Assembly: GCA_001314865.1 (NCBI GenBank)
Contig: LJZR01000017.1
Span: 1-64,000 of the forward strand
Length of the DNA: 64,000 bases
Origin: Phormidesmis priestleyi Ana
GTDB taxonomy: Bacteria; Cyanobacteriota; Cyanobacteriia; Phormidesmidales; Phormidesmidaceae
Direction of reading: 5' to 3'
Of the stretch, positions 35,767-44,930 are shown one piece after another; position 1 is the first letter of the stretch, and each line of letters starts with the position of its first letter. Under the pieces are notes generated by a model. That model searched no databases and had not been told where the DNA came from. It worked only from the letters and a program-made list of their open reading frames with translations. The position numbers and the translations under genes are program-made.

Positions 35767-36141
35767 ATGACGACAACGCTCTCATCAGCTCTTTCATCAA
35801 CGCTCTCATCAACACTCTCATCAATGCAAGCCTCTGCCGTACAAATCCACGAGCAGTTCGCATATCCAGCATCAGGCATTCATAAAAAGGTGCTGTTTAA
35901 GGACAACAACTGTCAATATACGCTGATGTGCCTAGCCGCTGGTACGAATATTGCAGAACATTCTGCGCCACGCAATGCTACCGTTCAGGTTTTGGCTGGC
36001 CGAGGTGTGCTAACCATCAGCGGTCAACATATTTCGCTAGAACCGGGTGTGTTTGTGGTGATGCCCGCTAACGCACCCCATGCCCTTCATGCCAGCGAAA
36101 ACACAGCCTTTTTGCTGACACTTTCCGCGCCAGCTTGCTGA
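35767..36141 (+). CDS. Small cupin-domain protein
   Basis: A 124-aa protein. After a repeated N-terminal SSALSSTLSSTLSS (a tandem DNA repeat) it has a single cupin barrel: AAGTNIAEHSAPRNATVQVL for motif 1 and PGVFVVMPANAPHALHA for motif 2, with His residues for one metal. An alternative ATG at 35824 would skip the repeat. It likely shares a message with glbN. Members in this position often respond to nitrosative stress; this is inference. Confidence 0.82.
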   Translation: MTTTLSSALSSTLSSTLSSMQASAVQIHEQFAYPASGIHKKVLFKDNNCQYTLMCLAAGTNIAEHSAPRNATVQVLAGRGVLTISGQHISLEPGVFVVMPANAPHALHASENTAFLLTLSAPAC

Positions 36142-36212
36142 ATTTGCCTGTTCACTTAGTCAATAGGTGGAAATAGGTGTAAGGGATAGGCAAATAAATA
36201 AAGTACCGCTTT

Positions 36213-36299
36213 CCCCTCACCCTAAATCCCTCTCCCTGAGGGAGAGGGACTTTGACTCTGGCTCCCTTCTCCTCTAGGGAGAAGGGTTGGGGATGAGGG
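36213..36299. repeat. Multi-hairpin intergenic repeat element
   Basis: Outer arms CCCTCACCC and GGGGATGAGGG enclose two strong hairpins: TCCCTCTCCC/GGGAGAGGGA with a 3-nt loop, and CCCTTCTCC with GGGAGAAGGG. It looks like a REP- or MITE-type element. Its right end GATGAGGGCCTCGGTCAT recurs almost exactly at 57907-57924. Confidence 0.8.
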
Positions 36300-36411
36300 C
36301 CTCGGTCATGATGACAGTTGGGACATTATTGAGGCGCACTTCCCTAAATAGGTTTTACCAGTGGGTCGGTTTTACCAGTGGGTCGGTTTTACCAGTAGGT
36401 AAGCAGTCAAG

Positions 36412-36468
36412 CAAAATAAATTACCTGATACTAACAGAAGGTTGAACTTACTCGTAACGCCCCCTTAA
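36412..36468 (+). repeat. 57-bp dispersed repeat, copy 1
   Basis: It matches 44554-44610 over 57 bp with several mismatches; shared pieces include AAATAAATTAC, ACTAACAGA and ACTCGTAA. It lies right before mtgA. Confidence 0.8.
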
Positions 36469-36496
36469 CCTACCTTTAATCACACTGATTGACCTA

Positions 36497-37273
36497 TTGT
36501 TAGAATTGTCAGCTTTATGTCATTCGCTCTGCTTTCTGTTTCTTCGTGTCTTTGTGTATAGACGAACCCCCAGTAAAAAACGCTTCCGCCCTTTCCGCCT
36601 GCTCTGGCGAGTAATCGCTTTTTTTGTATGGCTGTGGGCGCTATCCGTGCCGCTAGTGTTGCTGCTGCGGTTCGTTCCCCCGCCGACTACGAGCTTTATG
36701 CTGCAAGCTGCGGTTCGCAATGGTTTCTATGCCTATCGCTGGCAGCCCTACGAGCAAATTTCACCTGATATGGCTTTGGCTGTGATCGCAGCGGAAGACC
36801 AGCGCTTTCCCATGCATAGCGGGTTTGACATAGATGCCATCAACGCTGCCCTGAGAGATGCCGAAGAGGGGGCTAGCCTACGTGGCGCGAGCACCATCAC
36901 CCAGCAAGTTGCCAAAAACTTGTTCCTGTGGCCAGGGCGCAGCTTTGTGCGCAAAGGCGTAGAAGCTTGGCTGACAGTCTTAATAGAGCTGATGTGGAAC
37001 AAGCAGCGGATCTTGGAAATGTATTTGAACATCGCGCAATTGAGCGATCGCACCTTTGGCGTAGAAGCCGCCAGTCAGCAGTTTTTTCAAGTTTCGGCTC
37101 AAAACCTCACTGCCGAAGAAGCCGCCCTTCTCGCCGCTGTGCTCCCTGGCCCAGAACTTTACAGCGTCGAAGCCCCATCCTGGGAAGTGCTAGATCGCCA
37201 GAATTGGATTCTCACCCAAATGAATCAGCTTGGCGGCACAGGCTATCTTCAGCAGTTGAAAGGTAGCACTTGA
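36497..37273 (+). CDS. mtgA: Monofunctional peptidoglycan glycosyltransferase
   Basis: A GT51 enzyme of up to 258 aa that polymerises lipid II. A membrane anchor (VIAFFVWLWALSVPLVLLL) precedes the catalytic domain with AAEDQRFPMHSGFD (catalytic Glu), GASTITQQVAKNLFLWPGR and WNKQRILEMYLNIAQ. The start is unsure: TTG at 36497 or GTG at 36554 (MYRRTPSKKRF) both precede the anchor. No transpeptidase domain is present. Confidence 0.93.
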   Translation: MLELSALCHSLCFLFLRVFVYRRTPSKKRFRPFRLLWRVIAFFVWLWALSVPLVLLLRFVPPPTTSFMLQAAVRNGFYAYRWQPYEQISPDMALAVIAAEDQRFPMHSGFDIDAINAALRDAEEGASLRGASTITQQVAKNLFLWPGRSFVRKGVEAWLTVLIELMWNKQRILEMYLNIAQLSDRTFGVEAASQQFFQVSAQNLTAEEAALLAAVLPGPELYSVEAPSWEVLDRQNWILTQMNQLGGTGYLQQLKGST

Positions 37274-37328
37274 TCAGCCTTTTGGCAGCAGGGATATGCT
37301 TTTAATAAAAAAACACAGTCGCTGCCAT

Positions 37329-37877
37329 TCATGCAGCCGCGACACGTTGCCCTACGGCACTGGCAGGAGCCTTGCGCTCAGATTCTGTTGCAGTGTCGGG
37401 ATAAACGACTAAAACAGAACAAGGCGCATGGTGCGTAATGTAGTTGCTGACGCTACCCAGCATTACTTCGGTCATACCGCGCCGCTGGTGGCTACCGATA
37501 ATCATCAGATCAATATCCATGGTTCGGGCCATTTCGCATAGTACCGAGCCAGGTGAGCCGTAAGGTTGAATACAGTCTGCATCTACGCCAGCCGCGATCG
37601 CTGCATCTGTTTTTTGTTTCAGTAGCGATTCAGAATGGTTAACGTAGTCTATCCAGGCGTCTTCAAACTGTTGCCGAGCATACCTGTCTAGGTAAATAGA
37701 TTCTGGAGAAAGCGCCATATAAGGTTGCGCTGGGCTACGCACATCATAAGAGTTGAGCACATGGGTGATCGTGAGTTTTGCGTTTAGGGCTTGGGCCATT
37801 GCGATCGCGGCTGCTAGCGCTTTGTTGCTAACCTCTGATTCGTCTATGGCCACCAAAATTTTATGAAACGGAATCAT
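37329..37877 (-). CDS. Universal stress protein (UspA family)
   Basis: A 182-aa single-Usp protein. It starts KILVAIDESEVSNKALAAAI and ends with the ATP-binding pattern GSHQRRGMTEVMLGSVSNYI. A 30-residue loop around residues 50-80 is longer than in minimal Usp proteins. The last 25 residues are a low-complexity tail. It stands alone. Confidence 0.93.
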   Translation of the reverse strand: MIPFHKILVAIDESEVSNKALAAAIAMAQALNAKLTITHVLNSYDVRSPAQPYMALSPESIYLDRYARQQFEDAWIDYVNHSESLLKQKTDAAIAAGVDADCIQPYGSPGSVLCEMARTMDIDLMIIGSHQRRGMTEVMLGSVSNYITHHAPCSVLVVYPDTATESERKAPASAVGQRVAAA

Positions 37878-38106
37878 TAGCTTATTTCCTCCGACATGTG
37901 AAAAACATGCAAAAAAGAGTGATAAAAAAGAGTGATAAAAAAGCTATCCAGAAAGAGTCGCTGTGTCCCACTTCATATCTTCCATCACCTGCAAATGCAG
38001 AGATATTGCATACTATCAGCGACCTGCACGTAGCCAGGATTATTACCAGCGGCAATCACCTCATAAGTAACCCAGTGTCATTAAATTAAAGATGAAACAG
38101 AGTCAC

Positions 38107-38185
38107 TGCATTGCCCCCTCAGTCCCCCAAGTTTGGGGAAGCCGGACTCAGAGCCTCCAAAACTTGGGGATCAGGGGGCGATGCA
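38107..38185. repeat. Hairpin-forming dispersed element, copy A
   Basis: Arms TGCATTGCCCCCT and AGGGGGCGATGCA, extended inward by CCCCAAGTTT/AAAACTTGGGG, form a long stem. The same left sequence TGCATTGCCCCC and right end CAGTATCTAC occur at 44737-44850 and 48619-48775, in the same orientation. Confidence 0.85.
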
Positions 38186-38304
38186 GTATCTACAATTTAA
38201 TGATGCCAACCTACTTAATACGAGGTCTGTTCTGCGTGAGGATTAATCTATATGACCAAACTATTGATAAAATTTGAGGAATTTGTGAAGACGAAGGCGT
38301 ATAT

Positions 38305-38343
38305 TCAAACACACTGCTCAAACACACTGCTCAAACACACTGC
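38305..38343. repeat. 13-bp tandem repeat, three copies
   Basis: Three copies of TCAAACACACTGC. It is intergenic. Confidence 0.9.
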
Positions 38344-38417
38344 GCTTTAGGCTCACTATTCTCTCATTTTGTCTCTCATACTAAATGTAAAGATGAGAAA
38401 TGAATCGCGTCTGCTAA

Positions 38418-38477
38418 ATGAGCCTCAAAAATATGAGCCTCAAAAATATGAGCCTCAAAAATATGAGCCTCAAAAAT
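38418..38477. repeat. 15-bp tandem repeat, four copies
   Basis: Four exact copies of ATGAGCCTCAAAAAT. On the minus strand they would read EAHIF-type residues, but no gene is supported. Confidence 0.92.
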
Positions 38478-38720
38478 AATATTGAACAGCCTCACAATTT
38501 CCTCACTTTTGCGGCCTAAACTCAAAACATAAGAACATGACACACCTCCCATAACACACACCCTCATAACATACACAAACCCAAAAACAATATCCTCGTA
38601 AGCACTCGGCAGGCGACTCAAATATTGAGAGTCTCTTTTAACCGGGTGCTTGCGTGCGTGTCATTTCATCGTCAAATCTGACATAATTTGCACAGGTAAA
38701 GTCGCAATACACAGGTTTGC

Positions 38721-41333
38721 ATGAAGTTTTTGCTAGTGGAAGACGACGTAGCGTTGGCGGGCGCGTTAGAGCAACTGCTCGCAGAACACCATTATGTAAT
38801 GGACTTAGCAACTGACGGCATTATGGGGCGGGAGATGGCAGAATCCTTTCCCTATGATTTAATTTTGCTCGATTGGTCACTGCCCAAGCTAGACGGCGTA
38901 GCCCTATGCGAATATCTGCGAAACGAAGGCAACTACACGCCGATTATTTTGCTAACGGGCCATAATGCCAGCACAGACAAAGTTGCTGGGCTAGATGCAG
39001 GCGCTGACGATTACCTAGTTAAGCCTTTTGGCTTTGAGGAGTTGTTAGCGCGAATTAGAGCCTTACTACGCCGAGCTGAGGGGATTGTCTCACCGGTGTT
39101 GCAGTGGGGCGATTTATGCCTAGATCCGCGCAGCAGTGAGGTGACCTGCCGGAGCGTGCCCATTGCGATTACGCCTAAGGAATATGCACTGCTAGAGCTA
39201 TTTTTGCGCAACCCCAGCCGTATTTTTAGCTTAGATAATTTGTTAGATCGGGTGTGGCCCTTTGATGAAACCCCCAACGTGGGCTCGGTGCGAACCCACA
39301 TTAAAGGACTCCGCCAAAAGCTAAAACAGGCCGGACTGCCCGATATCATTGCGACGGTATATGGGCTAGGCTATCGGCTGAAGTCGGCTGAATTTGTTAG
39401 ATCCACCGCCAATAAAGCCTCTGAAGCGCCAGCCAGCACCAGCCCGCTAGACTTAACCGCGCTGTGGCAGGGCGTGAGTGAAACCTATCTCAATCGAGTG
39501 GTTAAGGTCGCTAACATTTTGCGAGGGTTGCTCCCTGGGCTAATAGAAAAACCGGTTGCAAAAAGTCTTTTAACCGAAGCACATTCGCTTGCAGGCTCAC
39601 TCGGAAGTTTTGGCTTTGAGTCAGCGACAACAAACTGCCGAGCAATCGAAACAATTCTGAGCACGAATGCCTATTTAAGCGCCCAGCATATTCATCAGCT
39701 AGAGACGTTGATTACCCAGGTGCAACAGACGCTAGAAGAAGGACTCGTCAAGTCTGTCGTCACGCCTGGGCAAGCATCTGTACCGATGTCTTTACGAGAC
39801 CAGCCAGACCAGCTAGACCAGTCTACTGTTGGCCTGTCTACTGCTATTAGCGCGTCTATTAGCGCGTCTACTGGCGCGTCTATACCCACTTCAATTGAGC
39901 TACTGCCTGGGCAGCGCTTTCAACTGCTGATGGTAAAAGCCAGGCATCACCGCGATGAAAGTTGGCTGCATGCGCTCATCGCAAAAGCTGACTTTCATCA
40001 GCTAGAAGTTAGCACGGTGGAAAGCATTGAGCAGGCCAGAGCAATGATTTTTCCAGCGGTAGAGGCCGATAGTGTTGAGCCGCTTCCTCTGGGACCGCTT
40101 CCTCAGAGGCCGCTTCCTCTGGGGCCACTTCCTCAGGGGCTACTTCCTCATATTGTCGTGTTCGATTTTGCTGGCTCTGAACACCTGCCCGATAACAACA
40201 GCCCCGAACTCAGGCTGTTAGCCGAGCTTCAGTCGGCCAGGGCCTCTATCCCAACCCTGGTGCTCACATCTGCTGCCAAGTTTGAAAATCGAGTGAGAAT
40301 GGCCAGGCTCGGCGTTGCCGGACTGCTACAGACGCCTGTGACCCCTACAGAAGTGCTAGCAGCGGCGAGGCAAGTCCTACAAAAGGGTGTGCCGCCGACC
40401 GCCAAGCTGTTAATTGTCGATGACGATCCGGCGATGCTGGTGCTGTTGCAAAGTATTTTGGAGCCTTGGGGCTTTCAGCTCAAGTTTTTGAGCGATCCGC
40501 AAAATTTTTGGCAGGTGTTGCAGTGCTTTGAGCCGGATTTGCTGCTGCTGGATGCAAAAATGCCGGAGATTAGCGGGTTTGACCTGTGTCAGGTCATTCG
40601 CAATGCGCCCAACTGGCAAGAAATACCGGTATTGTTTATGTCGGCCCATACCGATGCAGACACCATTCAGCAAGTGTTTTCGGCAGGGGCCGATGACTAT
40701 ATTCGCAAGCCGATTGTGGCGCCAGAACTGGTGGCGCGGGTACTAAGCTGGCTAGAGCGATCGCGCACTCGGCGGCTCCGGGCCGATGTCGATAGTCTGA
40801 CCGGTATCGCCAATCGGCAAAAGTCTATGCAATTAATTAACCAGATGATGGGTTTAGCCAAGCGGCAAGGAGAAACCCTGTGCTTTGCCATTATGGATTT
40901 TGACCACTTAAAGCACATTAACGACGAATATGGTCATCCCATGGGCGATCGCGTTTTAAGACGCTTTGGCGATCATCTGCGGTCAACCTTTCGCGCCGAA
41001 GATGTCGTGGGTCGCTGGGGCGGAGAAGAGTTTGTCATTGGGCTCTATGGCATGAGTCGTCAGGAAGGCACCCAGCGACTGCGTCGTTTTTCACAGGATT
41101 GGCAGCAGACGACTCTGCACCCTGTTGCCGACAGCACTGCCAGTAACACTGCCAGTAACCCAGAGAAAATAGACCCTATAGCCCCAGTGCCTACCCGTGC
41201 AATCACCTTTACGGCTGGCATTGCCGTTTATCCCCATGATGGCAACAACTTACAGGAGATTTATCGATCGGCTGATAAAGCCTTACATAAAGCTAAATTA
41301 GCGGGCTGTAATCGCATTTTTTCGGTAATGTAG
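38721..41333 (+). CDS. Multidomain response regulator REC-wHTH-Hpt-REC-REC-GGDEF
   Basis: An 870-aa signalling protein. REC1 (1-120, acceptor Asp51 in LLDWSLPKLDG) and an OmpR-type winged helix (about 125-225, ending YGLGYRLKS) form a normal DNA-binding regulator. An Hpt domain follows with His288 in AHSLAGSLGSFGF. Then come a worn receiver (about 400-528), a full receiver (about 554-670, LLLLDAKMPEISG) and a GGDEF domain with an intact active site GGEEF near residue 770, so it probably makes cyclic di-GMP. Linkers contain in-frame repeats (SASISASTGAS; a PLPLGPLPQ region at about 450-475). The CBS-PAS kinase follows after 152 bp. Confidence 0.93.
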   Translation: MKFLLVEDDVALAGALEQLLAEHHYVMDLATDGIMGREMAESFPYDLILLDWSLPKLDGVALCEYLRNEGNYTPIILLTGHNASTDKVAGLDAGADDYLVKPFGFEELLARIRALLRRAEGIVSPVLQWGDLCLDPRSSEVTCRSVPIAITPKEYALLELFLRNPSRIFSLDNLLDRVWPFDETPNVGSVRTHIKGLRQKLKQAGLPDIIATVYGLGYRLKSAEFVRSTANKASEAPASTSPLDLTALWQGVSETYLNRVVKVANILRGLLPGLIEKPVAKSLLTEAHSLAGSLGSFGFESATTNCRAIETILSTNAYLSAQHIHQLETLITQVQQTLEEGLVKSVVTPGQASVPMSLRDQPDQLDQSTVGLSTAISASISASTGASIPTSIELLPGQRFQLLMVKARHHRDESWLHALIAKADFHQLEVSTVESIEQARAMIFPAVEADSVEPLPLGPLPQRPLPLGPLPQGLLPHIVVFDFAGSEHLPDNNSPELRLLAELQSARASIPTLVLTSAAKFENRVRMARLGVAGLLQTPVTPTEVLAAARQVLQKGVPPTAKLLIVDDDPAMLVLLQSILEPWGFQLKFLSDPQNFWQVLQCFEPDLLLLDAKMPEISGFDLCQVIRNAPNWQEIPVLFMSAHTDADTIQQVFSAGADDYIRKPIVAPELVARVLSWLERSRTRRLRADVDSLTGIANRQKSMQLINQMMGLAKRQGETLCFAIMDFDHLKHINDEYGHPMGDRVLRRFGDHLRSTFRAEDVVGRWGGEEFVIGLYGMSRQEGTQRLRRFSQDWQQTTLHPVADSTASNTASNPEKIDPIAPVPTRAITFTAGIAVYPHDGNNLQEIYRSADKALHKAKLAGCNRIFSVM

Positions 41334-41485
41334 CAGGTTTAGAGTCTCCTTTAGCGCAATCTGAAAGATAATGGCCAGAGCAAATAGCAGTCCACATAAA
41401 ATCGTCATATTTTTAAACTAGGGTGGCAAAAGTCGGGCTAGTGCTAAAAACTTTCAAGGTATATAGGGCCTAGTAGATACTGAAA

Positions 41486-44002
41486 ATGCAGCCAGATCCA
41501 CTTGACCCCAACTTTGCTGAAGCAACATCTTTGCATCCTGCGGTAGTGCCCGTATTAGTGTGCGTACCCCCAAATACGCCCACCGCAGAGGCGATCGCTC
41601 TTATGAGCGAAGCGCAAACCAGCTATGTGCTCATTACCCAGCAACAGCGACCCATTGGCATTTTTACCGAACGAGACTTAGTTCGCCTCATTGCCTCCTC
41701 GCAGTTCGCGCCCAGTCAACCGATTTCAACCGTAATGAGCGCATCGGTTAAAACGCTTTGCACTGCTGATATTCAAGACACCTTGAGAATTTTTCAGCAA
41801 ATGCAGCAGCATCAGCTGCGCCATTTACCGGTGGTTAATGAAAGCCAACAACTCGTGGGCATTGTCACCAAAGAGAGCCTACGACAAACCTTAACATTCT
41901 CTACCTTGCTTAAGCTTAAGCAAGTTGAAGAAGTGATGCAAACCGAGGTCATTTGTGCGTCTGCGGACACCATGGTCAGGCAAATTGCCAAAAAAATGAA
42001 CGAGCATCGGGTGAGCTGTGTGGTGATTTTAGACGCAGGCGATCGCCCTGTTGGCATCATTACAGAACACGATATTGTGCAGTTTCAAACCCTGGGGTTG
42101 GCTCTGGATCAAACCCCCGCCCAAACCGTGATGAGCACGCCGCTGCTACCCATTCACCCCAAAGATTCGCTCTGGAAAACCCACCAGCAAATGAACCAGC
42201 GCCGAGTTCGGCGCTTTGTAGTGTGTAGGCCCGACGGTGAACTCGCGGGCCTCATTACCCAAAGCAGCCTGCTGCAAGCCCTAAACCCGGCTGAAGTGCA
42301 GCAGATGATTGAACTATTGCAGCAAGAAGCCGAACAGTTGCGCACCGAACATCAGGCTTTGTTAGAAGCGCGCAACCGTGAGTTACGAGCGAGGCAGGCC
42401 GTTTTAACCGAAAAACTAAAAACCGAGCAGGCAGAACATCAAAAAGCGGACGACCAAATTCGGTTTCAGGCAGGGCTACTAGATGTTGTTGCTCAAGCAG
42501 TGATTGCCACTGACCAAGCAGGCTATATTCTCTATTGGAATCGCTATGCCCAAACCCTGTATGGTTGGTCAGCCGAAGCCGTTATGGGTCGATCTATTTT
42601 GGAGATTATGCCCGATCTTAAGGCCCAGGCCAAAGCAGCGGCCTTGATTAATCGTTTACGCCAACAAGAAGTTTGGTCAGGAGAGCTTTTAGTTCAGCGG
42701 CAAGATGGATCTCAGTTCCCTGCTTGGGTGGTTCTTTCTCCAACTTGCAACGAGCAGGGGCAGGTATGTGGCATTGTCGGCATTGCCGATGATATTAGCG
42801 ATCGCAAACGCCTAGAAGCCGAACGCAGTGCCGCCGATACTGCACTCAAGCTGGCCTATCGCAAGCTCGACCAAAGCCATGAGGCGCTAGAGTCGAGAGT
42901 GGCTACGCGCACAGCGGCCCTGCGTCAGGCTGAGCACCGCTGGCGATCGCTCTTAGAGGAAGTGCAGCTAGTCGTGATTGGGCTTGATCTCACCGGCAAG
43001 GTCACCTATGCCAATCCCTTTTTCTTAGAGCTAGTCGGCTACACTGCCGAAGCCGTTATCCATGCAGATTGGGTGAGTTGTTTTATCTCGCCATCTGAGC
43101 GGGCTCAAGTGAGTGACTATTTTCAACAGCTCAATCTTCAGCGAGAGATTCCCTCCCAGCATCAAAACACTATCCTCACCAAATCCGGCAAAGAACGTAT
43201 CATTGTTTGGAAAAACACTTTGCTGCGCGATTTGCAAAACAACGTCATTGGCTCAATGAGCATTGGCGAAGATATCACCGAGCGCTTTGCAATCGACCGG
43301 ATTAAAGGAGAATTTGTGGCGATGGTCAGTCATGAGCTACGCACCCCGCTCACGGCCATTCATGGCGGTGTAAAGCTGCTCAGTCAGGGGATTGTGCCCA
43401 GCCAGTCAGATCAGGGGCAAGCCCTTTTTCAGGTGGTGGTGCAAAGCTCCCAGCGCTTGGTGAGGCTAGTGGACGATATTTTAACCCTTGAACGATTAGA
43501 GTCGGGAGAATACCCGCTGCATAAACAATTCATTAATTCACAAACGGTCACTCGCCAAGTCACCGACGCCCTCCGAGTGATGGCCCGCGAAGCCAACATG
43601 GTGATTGAAGTGTGTGATCCGGGGATTCCTATCTTGGCCGATAGCGATCGCATCACTCAAGTGCTCACCAACCTACTCGACAATGCGATTAAGTTTTCTC
43701 CCCCCGGTTCTACCATTCACCTCACCGTCGAGTCTCGGGAGGGCCAGGGTGACCCCCATGTTTTATTTGCAGTGTGCGATCAGGGTAAGGGCATTCCGGC
43801 TGAACAGCAGCCCACCATCTTTGAGCGATTTGTTCAAGCAGACCAAACCGGCAACCGCGAAAAAGGCGGTACAGGCTTGGGGCTGACGATTTGCCGCAAC
43901 ATTGTAGAACAGCATGGCGGCAAAATTTGGGTTGAGAGTCGTTTGGGCGAAGGCAGCTGCTTCTTTGTTACACTGCCGATTGAACCTTCAAAAACATCGT
44001 GA
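41486..44002 (+). CDS. CBS-CBS-PAS-PAS histidine kinase
   Basis: An 838-aa soluble kinase with no membrane segment. Residues about 10-270 hold four CBS motifs (for example PIGIFTERDLVRLI, PVGIITEHDIVQF), which often bind adenine nucleotides. A coiled coil (about 275-330) leads to PAS1 (about 335-455) and PAS2 (about 490-610). The dimerisation helix has MVSHELRTPLTAIHGG and the ATP domain NLLDNAIKFSPPGSTI, DQGKGI and GTGLGLTICRNIV. It lies between the REC-wHTH-Hpt-GGDEF protein and a lone receiver, so the three may form one phosphorelay. Confidence 0.94.
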   Translation: MQPDPLDPNFAEATSLHPAVVPVLVCVPPNTPTAEAIALMSEAQTSYVLITQQQRPIGIFTERDLVRLIASSQFAPSQPISTVMSASVKTLCTADIQDTLRIFQQMQQHQLRHLPVVNESQQLVGIVTKESLRQTLTFSTLLKLKQVEEVMQTEVICASADTMVRQIAKKMNEHRVSCVVILDAGDRPVGIITEHDIVQFQTLGLALDQTPAQTVMSTPLLPIHPKDSLWKTHQQMNQRRVRRFVVCRPDGELAGLITQSSLLQALNPAEVQQMIELLQQEAEQLRTEHQALLEARNRELRARQAVLTEKLKTEQAEHQKADDQIRFQAGLLDVVAQAVIATDQAGYILYWNRYAQTLYGWSAEAVMGRSILEIMPDLKAQAKAAALINRLRQQEVWSGELLVQRQDGSQFPAWVVLSPTCNEQGQVCGIVGIADDISDRKRLEAERSAADTALKLAYRKLDQSHEALESRVATRTAALRQAEHRWRSLLEEVQLVVIGLDLTGKVTYANPFFLELVGYTAEAVIHADWVSCFISPSERAQVSDYFQQLNLQREIPSQHQNTILTKSGKERIIVWKNTLLRDLQNNVIGSMSIGEDITERFAIDRIKGEFVAMVSHELRTPLTAIHGGVKLLSQGIVPSQSDQGQALFQVVVQSSQRLVRLVDDILTLERLESGEYPLHKQFINSQTVTRQVTDALRVMAREANMVIEVCDPGIPILADSDRITQVLTNLLDNAIKFSPPGSTIHLTVESREGQGDPHVLFAVCDQGKGIPAEQQPTIFERFVQADQTGNREKGGTGLGLTICRNIVEQHGGKIWVESRLGEGSCFFVTLPIEPSKTS

Positions 44003-44026
44003 GTAAGCGTAAGGAAGCGTAAGGAA

Positions 44027-44091
44027 GCAGTCAGTAAGCAGTAAGCAAGCAGTCAGTAAGCAGTAAGCAAGCAGTCAGTAAGCAGCAAGTC
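44027..44091. repeat. 22-bp tandem repeat, three copies
   Basis: Units begin GCAGTCAGTAAGCAGTAAGC; the third ends early with one change. It fills the gap between the kinase and the receiver gene, leaving the receiver's start just to its right. Confidence 0.9.
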
Positions 44092-44102
44092 AGGTAAATT
44101 AA

Positions 44103-44480
44103 GTGACTCGACAAATTTTAGCCATTGACGACGAAGAAGCTATTCGGATTATTCTTAAAGCCTCGTTAGAATTTACCGCCGGGTGGACGGTGCTGACAGC
44201 GGCATCTGGCCAAGCAGGTTTTGCGATCGCTCAAACCGAACAGCCCGACGCTATTTTACTGGATGTAATGATGCCAGAAACAGACGGGATTACCTTGTTT
44301 CATCAGCTTCAGGCCGAGGCCTCTACTCAAAAAATACCGATCATTTTTCTTACTGCCCAGGCCAGAGAAGTAGAGCGCAAAAGGCTAGAAGCGTTAGGAT
44401 GTGGCGTAATTTTAAAGCCGTTTGAGCCGGAGATAATTGCGCAACAAGTGCGGACATTATTGGACTGGCAAAAAAGCTAG
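44103..44480 (+). CDS. Stand-alone receiver-domain response regulator
   Basis: A 125-aa CheY-like receiver. Acid residues are in LAIDDEEA, the acceptor Asp in ILLDVMMPETDG, and the Lys in GVILKPFEPEII. It starts with GTG. There is no output domain, so it passes phosphate or binds a partner. It lies directly after the CBS-PAS kinase, its likely donor. Confidence 0.93.
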   Translation: MTRQILAIDDEEAIRIILKASLEFTAGWTVLTAASGQAGFAIAQTEQPDAILLDVMMPETDGITLFHQLQAEASTQKIPIIFLTAQAREVERKRLEALGCGVILKPFEPEIIAQQVRTLLDWQKS

Positions 44481-44553
44481 GAGAGAATACGAGAAGAGAA
44501 TACGAGAAGAGAATCTTAAAAGAAAATCTAGAAGAGAATATTAAGTAGCCAAG

Positions 44554-44610
44554 CCAAATAAATTACAAAACACTAACAGACGATTTAACTCACTCGTAAT
44601 GCCCCCTTAA
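44554..44610 (+). repeat. 57-bp dispersed repeat, copy 2
   Basis: It is the partner of 36412-36468, in the same orientation. Here it continues into AAATATAAGATTTGGGGGGC, a second G-rich stretch lacking at copy 1. Confidence 0.8.
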
Positions 44611-44736
44611 AAATATAAGATTTGGGGGGCGTCGGAATTTAGGTAATTTTTGCGGTGCCCCCTGGTGATTGCTGGCGAGTGAGTGAGTGATCTCGGTCGC
44701 CTATCGGCGTGCTCATTTGCTTGTAATCTGCCTATG

Positions 44737-44850
44737 TAAGTAGCTCAGCATCATTAAACTTATGAGGGCAACAGAATGACTGCATTGCCCCCCTGCCCCC
44801 CAAATTCAGTATCTACCCATTAATTCGACCTACCTACCTACTTATTTGCC
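44737..44850 (+). repeat. Dispersed element, copy C (upstream of hsdR)
   Basis: It shares TAAGTAGCTCA, GAGGGCAACAGAAT, CTGCATTGCCCCCCTGCCCC and CGACCTACCT with the copy at 48619-48775. It lacks the internal hairpin, as if the middle had been deleted. Confidence 0.85.
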
Positions 44851-44930
44851 TGTTTATGTATCTGCCTGCTTGTATGTCTGTAGGTATGTCTGCCTGTATC
44901 TCTGCCTGTATTTAAAAGCCCTACGCCTGA

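Larger units (their letters stand above)
36142..36496. other. 355-bp repeat-rich gap before mtgA
   Basis: No gene is seen. It holds the hairpin element at 36213-36299, a 17-bp tandem repeat GGTTTTACCAGTGGGTC (three copies, about 36351-36400), and the dispersed repeat at 36412-36468. Confidence 0.6.
37878..38720. other. 843-bp gene-free region with several repeats
   Basis: I see no convincing gene; short open frames here cross repeats. It holds a hairpin dispersed element (38107-38185), a 13-bp repeat (38305-38343) and a 15-bp repeat (38418-38477). The last 60 bp should carry the promoter of the large signalling gene. Confidence 0.6.
44481..44930. other. 450-bp repeat-filled gap before hsdR
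   Basis: No gene is seen. In order it has GAGAAGAGAATAC-type repeats (about 44485-44540), the dispersed repeat at 44554-44610, the element at 44737-44850, and CTGCCTGTAT-type repeats up to hsdR (about 44855-44915). Confidence 0.6.

Noticed and set aside
37898-38277. Two short plus-strand frames in the gap after the universal stress protein
   Set aside because: They cross dispersed and tandem repeats, have no ribosome site and no recognisable protein pattern.
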